Part shown: positions 20,932 through 29,041 of the stretch, one piece after another
Layout: every line of letters starts with the position of its first letter
Position numbering within the stretch: position 1 is the stretch's first letter
Made by a program: the position numbers and the translations under genes
Source of the DNA: Ignavibacteria bacterium
GTDB taxonomy: Bacteria; Bacteroidota; Ignavibacteria; Tepidaquicellales; Tepidaquicellaceae
DNA: 43,527 bases
Direction of reading: 5' to 3'
NCBI GenBank assembly: GCA_028714695.1
Contig: JAQTLX010000022.1
Span: 1-43,527 of the forward strand
The notes under the pieces: model-generated
What the model was told of the DNA's origin: nothing
Seen by the model: the letters and a program-made list of their open reading frames with translations, nothing else
Database searches by the model: none

Positions 20932-21630
20932 CTATTTTACAGCTTTAAAATCTTCCGCCGTAATCTTGAGACGCGCGGCGACTTTTGAAACAAGGTCCGG
21001 ACGCGTTCCAAGAAATTGAAAATTCGTCAATCCTTCGGCTACGGCGGCGGCGTTGCTTTCATCCGGATTAATATTTTTCTCCATGCAAATTTGCAAAAGC
21101 TTGAAGAAATTGGAAGGATCATCGTATACGCTTTCAACGGGCGCGGGCGGCGGAACGGGCGCGGGCGGCGGAACGGGCGCGGGCGTAATGGCAGTCGATA
21201 CGCTCTTTAACCCCGCAATGTCCGCGTCTTTCCATCCGGCGCTTTTTAGTTGTTCTAATGTATATACTTGCCCGTTAAATTCATATTTAACTTCGGGCGG
21301 CGGAACGGGCGCGGGCGGCGGAACGGGCGCGGGCGGCGGAACGGGCGCGGGCGGCGGAACGGGCGCGGGCGGCGGAACGGGCGCGGCATTATTTTTATCG
21401 GCTTCAATTTCCGCCTTAGTTCGGCGATGTCGTTTTTTATTCCCCGCATCGACGGGCGCGGGCGGCGGAACGGGCGCGGGCGGCGGAACGTTGCCGCTGT
21501 TATATGGTTCCGTTTTTATTGGAATTTCACCGTTCCCTTCTTCTTTATCAAACATATCCAAAAGGGACATCAAAGAATCAAACGCCTCTTTTGTTGCGGG
21601 AATTTCAACCAAAATTTTTGCCGTCTTCAT
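20932..21630 (-). CDS. Pro-rich (VPPPAP) repeat protein with shared C-terminal module
   Basis: A 232-residue protein in four parts: an N-terminal helical segment (1-40), a set of VPPPAP repeats broken by KKRHRRTKAEIEADKNN (about 67-83), the module YEFNGQVYTLEQLKSAGW followed by KDADIAGL (about 115-140), a second VPPPAP block, and a C-terminal domain (about 175-232, NFFKLLQICMEKNINPDE...KITAEDFKAVK). The 18-base unit behind VPPPAP is repeated nearly without change. The module also ends the ssDNA-binding protein. It may be a partner or competitor of that protein; function unknown. Confidence 0.65.
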   Translation of the reverse strand: MKTAKILVEIPATKEAFDSLMSLLDMFDKEEGNGEIPIKTEPYNSGNVPPPAPVPPPAPVDAGNKKRHRRTKAEIEADKNNAAPVPPPAPVPPPAPVPPPAPVPPPAPVPPPEVKYEFNGQVYTLEQLKSAGWKDADIAGLKSVSTAITPAPVPPPAPVPPPAPVESVYDDPSNFFKLLQICMEKNINPDESNAAAVAEGLTNFQFLGTRPDLVSKVAARLKITAEDFKAVK

Positions 21631-21645
21631 CGTAAACCCCTTTCG

Positions 21646-21870
21646 TTAATTGTTAATATTACGTAACTCGATTTTAATCGTATCGAGGTCTTTTAAAATC
21701 ATATCATAATTACATTTTTTTAAGGCTTCGTCCTGTCGCGTTTCCCTTTCCGAGTATCCGATCGCGGAAGCGACGGCGGCAATTATAAAACCGACGATAA
21801 AAACGGTTGTCCATGACCACGGAACAAAAATACTTTTACATTTTTCGAAATTGCCGCTTTGTTGTTTCAT
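21646..21870 (-). CDS. Single-pass membrane protein (74 aa)
   Basis: One hydrophobic segment (about residues 20-40, TTVFIVGFIIAAVASAIGY) follows a short basic-polar N-terminus and precedes a charged helical tail (ETRQDEALKKCNYDMILKDLDTIKIELRNI) with coiled-coil character. GAAAGGCGG precedes ATG 21870. It sits between the glycosyltransferase and the Pro-rich protein. The topology resembles small i-spanins or antiholins, but nothing is conclusive. Confidence 0.6.
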   Translation of the reverse strand: MKQQSGNFEKCKSIFVPWSWTTVFIVGFIIAAVASAIGYSERETRQDEALKKCNYDMILKDLDTIKIELRNINN

Positions 21871-21892
21871 CGCTTCCGCCTTTCAATTTTTT

Positions 21893-22672
21893 TTATATCA
21901 ACATTTCTTTTTGATGCAAAACACGAATTCTCGGGTCGATTAAAATTTTGTATCCCTCCTGTTTTGCACGAAGACAGAAAGAAACGTCTTCCATTGTAAA
22001 ATCGACGGCGTTTCCGATTCGTTTTTCGATCGGTTTAAACCACGGATATTTAAGAGATTCAAAAACGCCCCGTTGAACCGCCATAAATCCCATTCCAGAG
22101 TACGAAACAGGAACTAATTTCCCCGTAGTTTGATAATCCTGAATATCTTTCTCTGTTAAAAATTCGAAATGTCCGTTTTTCTTAAAATATTTAATGTCCC
22201 AATTCTCTACGGCGGCATAATTTCCGTCCGTCATTCGATATACGCCGGACACAATCGAATGTTTTTTTACATGTTCAAGCAGTGCGGCAAATTGTTGGAC
22301 GGTAAAAATTACGTCCGGATCGATCCACACTATAAAATCGTATTTTATTTTTCCGTTATTAAACGGCTTTTGATTTTCGCCAAGTAAAACATTGCCACCG
22401 AGACACATATTTCGCGAATAATACACGTTACAAGAATATTTGGAACTCAAAAGGGGGCGTATTCCGTGAGTAATACAATAAACTAAAAGTTCGGTCCATG
22501 AAAGAAAAAAATCGCTGGAATAGCTTTTCCCAGGAATACAAAAGATAACTGTTATTGGTTTTGGTGCTTTAGATTGTTTTTGATCTTGTGGCGGTTGTTT
22601 CGCAGGCGGCGCTTGTGAATCAATACTGTCTTCTCTTTCTTCCCTTCGCTTAAGAAGCGGAAATAGATTCAT
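21893..22672 (-). CDS. GT-A-fold glycosyltransferase-like protein
   Basis: A 259-residue protein begins MNLFPLLKRREER with a disordered, Q-rich linker. The catalytic region then starts ITVIFCIPGKSYSSDF, with YSRNMCLGG, DFIVWIDPDVIF (the D.D metal motif in IDPDV, about residues 119-123), SGMGFMAVQRGVF and the acceptor-side MEDVSFCLRAKQEGY. This order fits GT2/GT-A-type transferases. I start it at ATG 22672 since GAAAGGGG lies just before it. It is first behind the promoter at 22710-22738 and next to the tail fibre gene, which may encode its substrate. The other possibility is modification of host surface sugars. Confidence 0.75.
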   Translation of the reverse strand: MNLFPLLKRREEREDSIDSQAPPAKQPPQDQKQSKAPKPITVIFCIPGKSYSSDFFLSWTELLVYCITHGIRPLLSSKYSCNVYYSRNMCLGGNVLLGENQKPFNNGKIKYDFIVWIDPDVIFTVQQFAALLEHVKKHSIVSGVYRMTDGNYAAVENWDIKYFKKNGHFEFLTEKDIQDYQTTGKLVPVSYSGMGFMAVQRGVFESLKYPWFKPIEKRIGNAVDFTMEDVSFCLRAKQEGYKILIDPRIRVLHQKEMLI

Positions 22673-22709
22673 AAAATCCCCTTTCATAAAATAGGTTTTA
22701 TCCACCTTA

Positions 22710-22738
22710 ATAATAACTTATTTACTTAAAAAAGTCAA
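22710..22738 (-). promoter_or_regulatory. Leftward phage promoter
   Basis: Minus-strand TTGACT (22738-22733), spacer 17 with TTAAGTAAAT, TATTAT (22715-22710). It begins 12 bases after the tail fibre stop codon. Confidence 0.87.
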
Positions 22739-22750
22739 GAGTTATTTTTT

Positions 22751-24724
22751 TTAATGTACTATTTTAAGCGTATCACCTGTTCGATAAACATCCCCGGATT
22801 CAAGGCCCCCCGTAATAGCCGCCGCGTTATTTGCATACTCGCTGACAGACAAATTAATTATACTATAAAATGTAGCCGTACCATAACAATCGAAAGTACC
22901 GCTACACGTAGTTGCCGACTGTAAAGTAATTCCATTAGTTCCGGATAAAACAAGAGCTAAATCGGTATCAAGTCTAAAACTTCCAACGCCGGGATTATAA
23001 ATAATTGTCGACACGCCGGACGTACTGGAATCTTTAAATTTTATTTCGGGAGCCTGTTTATATAACGTAAGTTGAGCATCTGGACTATTTGTTCCGATAC
23101 CTAAATATCCGGCACTACTCAAGCGCATTTTTTCCGTCGGGGCATTGCCGCTTCCGCTATGCGTATAAAAAACTAAATCTATATATTCGTTCCAGTCGCC
23201 GGACGAAACCGCTGCGATTCCGGCCCATTTTTTTTGTTCCGTAGCGTTTTGATATCCTGCTAATTTTAAAACAATCCCTATTCCTGTTCCGGTTCCGGCA
23301 ACATTTCTATCGTGTTGTAAAGTAGTGTTCCACGCTATTACGCTTGATCCCGCGCTTCCCGAATAAGAATGGAATTTAGTTTGTGGATTTGTTATACCAA
23401 TACCCACGCTCCCCGCCGTATCAAGAGTAATAACATCCGCATCGCCATTAGACCCGAGACCTAATTTATACCCCGTCCGCGCATACAAATATCCCTTATT
23501 ATAACATCCTAACCCTACAGATGCCGCATTCGCGCCCGTTCTATTTATTAAAATTTCAGTATTAGTAGTTCCGTTAATTTCTATTATTTTTGTTGGATTT
23601 GTTGTTCCTATACCGACGTTTCCAGACTCAAAGATAAATTTAGAAGTACTTGATCTAAAATTCGCCCCGTTAGAATCTACATTTATCGCGAAAGCACGGC
23701 TTCCGTCTCCAATTGCTAAATTATTATTAGCGTAGCCAGTAGCTCCGACCGATCCTATTTGTAAACCGTTATTTAGCGGGTCCGTCGTACCAATTCCAAC
23801 GGACCCCGACGAATTAATGCAAACCCGTACTAAAGCATTAGTAAAAATTTGCATTGCGTCAGTAGCGTGACTGTAATTAATTCTTCCTTTACTTCCCGCC
23901 CCGTCCGATTCACCATAAAAACAAATTTCGGCATCTTTTGTATCCAAATTTTTAAAAGATAACCGAGCGGTACCCGTCGCGTATGTTGTTTCAATTCTAA
24001 ATTCCGCGCCCCCCGTAGTTTTATATAAATGCATATTAACCGTTGAGCTATCCGTACCAATTCCGACAATACTTCCGTTATCATAAATCAATGAATTTCT
24101 GAATTCGGTCGTTGATGTTGCGCGGACAAGATAATTTGCAGAAACGCCGTGTATTGCGGGAAACGCCCCGACATCGGAATAAGTCGGCGTTGACCATGCC
24201 CGCGTACCCGTTCCATTATCGTGTAACCATCCCAAAAACGACGCCGGAATAGCGGACGTCGGTAATGCCCCGACATCAGAATATGAAAGATTAGTTCCGT
24301 CTATTTTATATTTATTTCCTGTCGCTATATTAATATCACCGTCAACGTCAAGCTCATAACTCGGGTCTTCTACGCCTATGCCAACAAAATTTTTAAACCA
24401 TGCTTGACGATCTACTATAAATTTTCCCTCCGTACCTATTCCAACTTGTACAGTTATATCGGTTCCGTCATCGACTATATACGAGTCCCCCGTGTACCCG
24501 TTTGGTCCATCAGTAAACTTCAATAGCGAATTAGTCGTCCCAACTAACGGACGCAAAATAATAGGATCATTATCTTTATTAAAAAAAATTAAACTATCCG
24601 TATCGTTTGCGATAAATGCCCGACACCTTTGCGGATTTAATAAAATAGTAGCTTCCACTTGATTAGCTTGTACTAAAAATTTATTAATTGACCCTACTTC
24701 ATTATATTGATTTGTTATTCCCAT
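22751..24724 (-). CDS. Tail fibre protein with GIGT repeats
   Basis: The 657-residue protein has the look of a phage tail fibre. The N-terminus (1-140) is a compact domain, then many repeats with VGIGT(T/N)xP (for example around residues 220, 325, 370, 440 and 545), as in long beta-helical fibres, separated by less regular segments. The C-terminal part ends GLESGDVYRTGDTLKIVH, a pattern common in fibre tips. It should be the receptor-binding fibre. ATG 24724 follows GGAG. It comes directly after the large tail tip gene and the small frame 24737-24847. Confidence 0.8.
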   Translation of the reverse strand: MGITNQYNEVGSINKFLVQANQVEATILLNPQRCRAFIANDTDSLIFFNKDNDPIILRPLVGTTNSLLKFTDGPNGYTGDSYIVDDGTDITVQVGIGTEGKFIVDRQAWFKNFVGIGVEDPSYELDVDGDINIATGNKYKIDGTNLSYSDVGALPTSAIPASFLGWLHDNGTGTRAWSTPTYSDVGAFPAIHGVSANYLVRATSTTEFRNSLIYDNGSIVGIGTDSSTVNMHLYKTTGGAEFRIETTYATGTARLSFKNLDTKDAEICFYGESDGAGSKGRINYSHATDAMQIFTNALVRVCINSSGSVGIGTTDPLNNGLQIGSVGATGYANNNLAIGDGSRAFAINVDSNGANFRSSTSKFIFESGNVGIGTTNPTKIIEINGTTNTEILINRTGANAASVGLGCYNKGYLYARTGYKLGLGSNGDADVITLDTAGSVGIGITNPQTKFHSYSGSAGSSVIAWNTTLQHDRNVAGTGTGIGIVLKLAGYQNATEQKKWAGIAAVSSGDWNEYIDLVFYTHSGSGNAPTEKMRLSSAGYLGIGTNSPDAQLTLYKQAPEIKFKDSSTSGVSTIIYNPGVGSFRLDTDLALVLSGTNGITLQSATTCSGTFDCYGTATFYSIINLSVSEYANNAAAITGGLESGDVYRTGDTLKIVH

Positions 24725-24736
24725 AAAATTTTACTC

Positions 24737-24847
24737 CTATTCCTCGAATCTATTTTGTATCGGAACACTTCCGTTTGCTTCGAAAGCAATTTGCCATTTT
24801 TCCAAAGAATCGAGATATTGAAAAATATCTTGTATTTTCTCATTCAA
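24737..24847 (-). CDS. Short frame after the tail protein: small gene or +1 extension
   Basis: A 36-residue stretch reads NEKIQDIFQYLDSLEKW and ends NRFEE. It can begin with TTG at 24847, inside the last codons of the large tail protein, or it is a continuation of that protein if one T is missing from the run of ten T (complement of A 24846-24855). Its amino-acid composition looks coding. Its stop TAG precedes the GGAG site of the tail fibre. Confidence 0.4.
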   Translation of the reverse strand: MNEKIQDIFQYLDSLEKWQIAFEANGSVPIQNRFEE

Positions 24848-27800
24848 AAAAAAAAGCAGTTGGAATATCCTCCAAAAGTACTACGTCAAGTTGTATATTA
24901 TCATCGTACCGTCCTATTTTTATCCGCTCTATCACGACTTCCACGGAAAGATTTAAAGTTTGATGCGGAAGTTTTATTTTTGCGTGCTTTCCGGGATGAT
25001 AATACCTACCTTTTTCGTATGAAACATTAAGCGACTGGCGTAATCGAGTCTGACCTATAATTTTTTTATAAAATATTTTTAAAGTATCCTCATATTTCGT
25101 TAACAACTTCTGATCCGAAAAAGACGACGGACATCTTTCTATTTGTCCGTATTTCAAATAAAGGGCGCGGCATGCGTTCCATACATATTCGCCATCGGGA
25201 GTAGTTGGCGGGCTTATTTCAGGTTCGTAAATTGCTTGTAGCGTATATTTTGTATTGTCTATTCCTGGCGTATATTCCGCCGAATAAACCGCCGCTTGTA
25301 CGTTTTGAACCCCCATTAATCTATCGAATTTTTCGGAGCCGTAATTATATCCATAATTAAAAATAGGCTGAACATAGACATTTTTAATTTGCGGTTCCTT
25401 AGTCCATCCAATTTTTCCTTTTATATCTGCAAAAGCGATTGTTTCGGAAGGATTAGTTTTATCTAACGTTGTAATGCATATATTCCCGCTTATATCCGTA
25501 TATACACAAAGATCAAACGTTCGACAAAGGTTTCCGATTTGTACGTCAGTATATGCCTCTTCTTTATTCAAAACTTGCCACGAGGGAGAAAAAGTTTTTA
25601 CGTCCGTGAGTATTGTACTATCAAAACTTCCATTATCATAGGTTGGATCGGCTCCCGTTTTTATCGGCATATTGGCCGAATATGCTTTTCCATACTCAAC
25701 GACATCGCCAAGGTCCCCGCCCCATTGGAGCCGCAAAAAATGTTCTATAAAATCAACCGGATTTACTATCATGTCCGCCGCCGTCTTTCGCGTACTCCAC
25801 GTATCGTTAAAAATTCTACCGGCGCAAAGACTAAAAAAATATTCAGAAATAGAGCCCGTCGTTTTACATATTAAAGCCATTTCGAATATTTTAAAAATTG
25901 CAGTAATTGAAGAAACGCCGGACGCGCCGTAAATAGAGAATAATAAACCGAGCTTATAAATAGATTTTAATTGATCTATTGTTGAGATATTAGATAGAGG
26001 GAAACAGGAATAACCGGAAAGGAGGCGCATTTGCGCCGCTTCTGTTGGCGTAAACAAAAAAGCCCTGTCGTTATCGTCCGTTCGAACGTCATAAAACCAG
26101 TCAGGAAGACATCGAATTTTTCCGCCTTCGTCCGCCTCTTGTCCTTCATCAAGATATTTACTACCTAAAGATGAGGAAAGAATATCCACGGGGGAACCCA
26201 TAAACCGACGAAATGCCATTGTTACGGGAGAATTAGAGAACCCGTCGCCCGCTTCCCCTATATGCGATTCTAAATTAAGCCCTATATAATACCCGTCGTA
26301 TTCGTGTGTAATTTTTGCAACGTCAATAATTGCCTCAAAAGCCAGTTTATAGTCAGGAACCGTTACGCCCGCCTCGTTATCAAAAACGTAAGAATGTTGC
26401 CAATACGTTGTATCGTTTTTATCCCGAACGTCCGCTTCGGTTCCCGCCGTTGAATGGAAATGAACCGTGGGTTCGGCGCAATTATAATAAATATTATCAG
26501 AGTGTAATCTATTATGACTGCTAAAACCCCATAAAGCTAAAGTCGCAGCGCCATTATACTCGGATAAAGACGCTACAGGGAAAATATCAAAAGATACTAA
26601 ATTGTCGGGATCGTTTTCAAAATGCATAGCGTCAATTACTACAGTATTTCCGTTTGCGCCGCTTGCGTTATATCCAAAAGGAGCTATTTCTTTAAATCCA
26701 ACGGGGGACGCGGACGAAGCCATAATTAAATTTCCGTCCCCGTCCGTCTTATACGCTTTTTTTTCAAGAAAAGAAGAATCGGACTTATACACGTATAGCT
26801 TTTTAATATTAGGTGAAATTGTCCCCGCCGCGTCTAAAAATCCCGCACACGGCCAAATATCGTTGGCGTGCTTAAACGGTATATCAGATAGGGAAACCCA
26901 TGCTTGGTTTGTTGCCGTCGCCGTTGAATTTCCCGATAAATTTTTTTCAAATATAGAATTCAATTGAATCATTACGAGACATACGCCCGCCGCATACGAC
27001 CAATCAGAAATACAAAAATGCTCTATTTTTTTATATTTACCAGAAAGCGACGTATTATCTGACGATCCGCCGGAAACACAACCGAACCACTTTCCGACTA
27101 AAGTGTCAAATACTCCCTGCGAATTATCTAAAGTACTCGGGGGCCACGAGAAAGTACCTTCTTTATCAAGTCCTGTTTTTATCGTATATACGCGACAGGA
27201 AGTATCAACCGCATTTAACGCATGTAAAAAATCCATTATTGTTATTCCGTCACTTGTCGCCGCCGAACCATTTACAGTTATTGACGTTGCGCCTATCGAT
27301 AAAATTTCTTTATCCGTTCCGTCAGGAAAACCAGTATATACTTTAATATGATCGCCTACGGTAAAAAACGAAGCGCCGCCCCATACTGTTATATTATTAC
27401 TTCCGGTAGTGGTATACCCACAAAAATTTCCAACCACGGGAAATACGCTTTGATCTTCGGGCGTACAATAGTTACCCGCCGCCTTATTTGCGCTATTTGT
27501 TAAAAGTGTTTTTTTATTTGCAACACGTAAAAATTTAGCCGGATTTATTCGTCCGTCCGCTTCAATTTGAAATTTTCCAAAAGTAGCGGGAACTATTTTA
27601 CCGTTCATATCGTCCGAAGCGTCCGGATAATTTCCGCTTACCGCATCATTGCTTATCATTGTCCCAAAAAAAGCGTTACGTCGGTATCGATTGTTTGTAA
27701 TTTCTATGTTCCATAGTCTTTCGTCCCATGTTGAATTTAATTCATAGGACGCCGTACCCTGAAAATATGTAACGGAAGAAACTGAATCCGCGTCCGCGTC

Positions 27801-28145
27801 CGTCCCTTCAAATTCCCATAATTCAGCGGTCTTTCCGTTTATAATAATTCCAAGTTCTTTTAAACGTAAAATAAGTTTATTACCGTTCGCTACAACTATT
27901 GATAAACCGGAATATTCCTCTTGTGACCCGCCGCCGGTAGTCGGTAAATTTCTGTCAAGCGTACCTATTTGGCATACTATTCCGCTTTTCCACGTTTCCG
28001 TTGCTCCCGCTATGGGGGCTTCGGACCATCGTATTTCTTGCGTTCCGTCTAAATTTTGATAGAGTCCTAACTCTTCGTGGTCCGCGTCCGGAACAGTCGG
28101 AACTATTTTAAATTTAACTCCGCGTACCGTAACATTTTTACTCAT
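24840..28145 (-). CDS. Large tail tip/baseplate protein (1101 aa)
   Basis: From ATG 28145 (site GGAG, overlapping the previous stop by one base) the product is about 1101 residues. It begins MSKNVTVRGVKFKIVPTVPD and is rich in beta segments with many Gly, Asp and Ser, plus helical parts around residues 640-760. Its position between the 28145-29041 protein and the tail fibre is that of the tail tip or central fibre of siphoviruses. I see no peptidase or hydrolase motif. Its end (PTAFFFE) lies in a run of ten T, and the next frame continues 36 residues further. Confidence 0.65.
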   Translation of the reverse strand: MSKNVTVRGVKFKIVPTVPDADHEELGLYQNLDGTQEIRWSEAPIAGATETWKSGIVCQIGTLDRNLPTTGGGSQEEYSGLSIVVANGNKLILRLKELGIIINGKTAELWEFEGTDADADSVSSVTYFQGTASYELNSTWDERLWNIEITNNRYRRNAFFGTMISNDAVSGNYPDASDDMNGKIVPATFGKFQIEADGRINPAKFLRVANKKTLLTNSANKAAGNYCTPEDQSVFPVVGNFCGYTTTGSNNITVWGGASFFTVGDHIKVYTGFPDGTDKEILSIGATSITVNGSAATSDGITIMDFLHALNAVDTSCRVYTIKTGLDKEGTFSWPPSTLDNSQGVFDTLVGKWFGCVSGGSSDNTSLSGKYKKIEHFCISDWSYAAGVCLVMIQLNSIFEKNLSGNSTATATNQAWVSLSDIPFKHANDIWPCAGFLDAAGTISPNIKKLYVYKSDSSFLEKKAYKTDGDGNLIMASSASPVGFKEIAPFGYNASGANGNTVVIDAMHFENDPDNLVSFDIFPVASLSEYNGAATLALWGFSSHNRLHSDNIYYNCAEPTVHFHSTAGTEADVRDKNDTTYWQHSYVFDNEAGVTVPDYKLAFEAIIDVAKITHEYDGYYIGLNLESHIGEAGDGFSNSPVTMAFRRFMGSPVDILSSSLGSKYLDEGQEADEGGKIRCLPDWFYDVRTDDNDRAFLFTPTEAAQMRLLSGYSCFPLSNISTIDQLKSIYKLGLLFSIYGASGVSSITAIFKIFEMALICKTTGSISEYFFSLCAGRIFNDTWSTRKTAADMIVNPVDFIEHFLRLQWGGDLGDVVEYGKAYSANMPIKTGADPTYDNGSFDSTILTDVKTFSPSWQVLNKEEAYTDVQIGNLCRTFDLCVYTDISGNICITTLDKTNPSETIAFADIKGKIGWTKEPQIKNVYVQPIFNYGYNYGSEKFDRLMGVQNVQAAVYSAEYTPGIDNTKYTLQAIYEPEISPPTTPDGEYVWNACRALYLKYGQIERCPSSFSDQKLLTKYEDTLKIFYKKIIGQTRLRQSLNVSYEKGRYYHPGKHAKIKLPHQTLNLSVEVVIERIKIGRYDDNIQLDVVLLEDIPTAFFFE

Positions 28146-29041
28146 TAACTTTTTCTCCAAAATTTAAGGGGAATAATCCATTGTTGATATCCATTATGCG
28201 TCATAATAATAACGGTTTCATTTTCATCGTCCGTACTTCCGAGAAGTTTGCAAGTATAAGTTCCTGACGTACCTTTATCGTATCCAAATATATAATAAAA
28301 TAAAGGAGCAATTATCGTAACGTCATTTGACCGTACCGTATTAATAAGTCCATCTAATAGCGTATATGCCCGACTATCATTACAAAGCAATTCAAATGCC
28401 GAAATATAGGAGAATGCGGCGGCGGGTCCTATTATACTATCGGGAACGCCCGCTATAGAAATATCATTATATATTAACTTTTCAGAATTAGGTTTAAATC
28501 CCGCTTGCGGATATAATAATCCCGTACAAGTTCCTATTTGAAAATCTCCCTGTAAAGCTTCGGTAAATATAGGAGCGACATTATCCGTTGACACAAGTAC
28601 AAAAGTATATGATTCAACGAAACGTTTATAAGGGGAAAGTCGCATTCCGGAATCGGTACTTTCCAGTAATCTAACCGTAAATTTTCCCGTGTCCCCTTTA
28701 TCCAATCCAAAAGGAAAAAATCCCGTTGACGTATTTCCAAGGTCCATTATACAATTAAGACCGCGCCCGTATAACGGACTATCAAAAAAAGCATTCATCG
28801 CCAATTTAGAATCGGACGGCAAAATCCACGCAGGTATTTTGCATAATCTATAATCGAAAGTGCCATATACCGGCGGTTCATTTTCATCCGGTGGATCGAA
28901 AAATCCGGCATCCGGATACGAACTATCAAGAGCTTTTACTTTACTTATCGGCATGTGGTACTCTATCGAATACCCGTAATTCGGCATCGTAACGGCGACA
29001 GTATGATCTTCGGCTAAATTTTTAAAAAGAATATTAGCCAC
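28145..29041 (-). CDS. Tail protein following the tape measure, possible distal tail protein
   Basis: The 298-residue product is beta-rich, with many short strands (PVYGTFDYRLCKI, SYTFVLVSTDNVAPIF, TVIIMTHNGYQQWIIPL). I choose GTG 29041 because AAGGAA lies 9 bases upstream and GTG overlaps the tape measure stop; a longer TTG start at 29071 is possible. Its position directly after the tape measure is that of the distal tail protein or a similar tip component. I recognise no domain. Confidence 0.6.
   Translation of the reverse strand: MANILFKNLAEDHTVAVTMPNYGYSIEYHMPISKVKALDSSYPDAGFFDPPDENEPPVYGTFDYRLCKIPAWILPSDSKLAMNAFFDSPLYGRGLNCIMDLGNTSTGFFPFGLDKGDTGKFTVRLLESTDSGMRLSPYKRFVESYTFVLVSTDNVAPIFTEALQGDFQIGTCTGLLYPQAGFKPNSEKLIYNDISIAGVPDSIIGPAAAFSYISAFELLCNDSRAYTLLDGLINTVRSNDVTIIAPLFYYIFGYDKGTSGTYTCKLLGSTDDENETVIIMTHNGYQQWIIPLKFWRKS

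Noticed and set aside
21016..21666. Plus-strand frames with GAGGGTGAGGGTG or GRGRRNGRG repeats
   Set aside because: These are antisense readings of the VPPPAP repeats of the leftward gene, without start signals.
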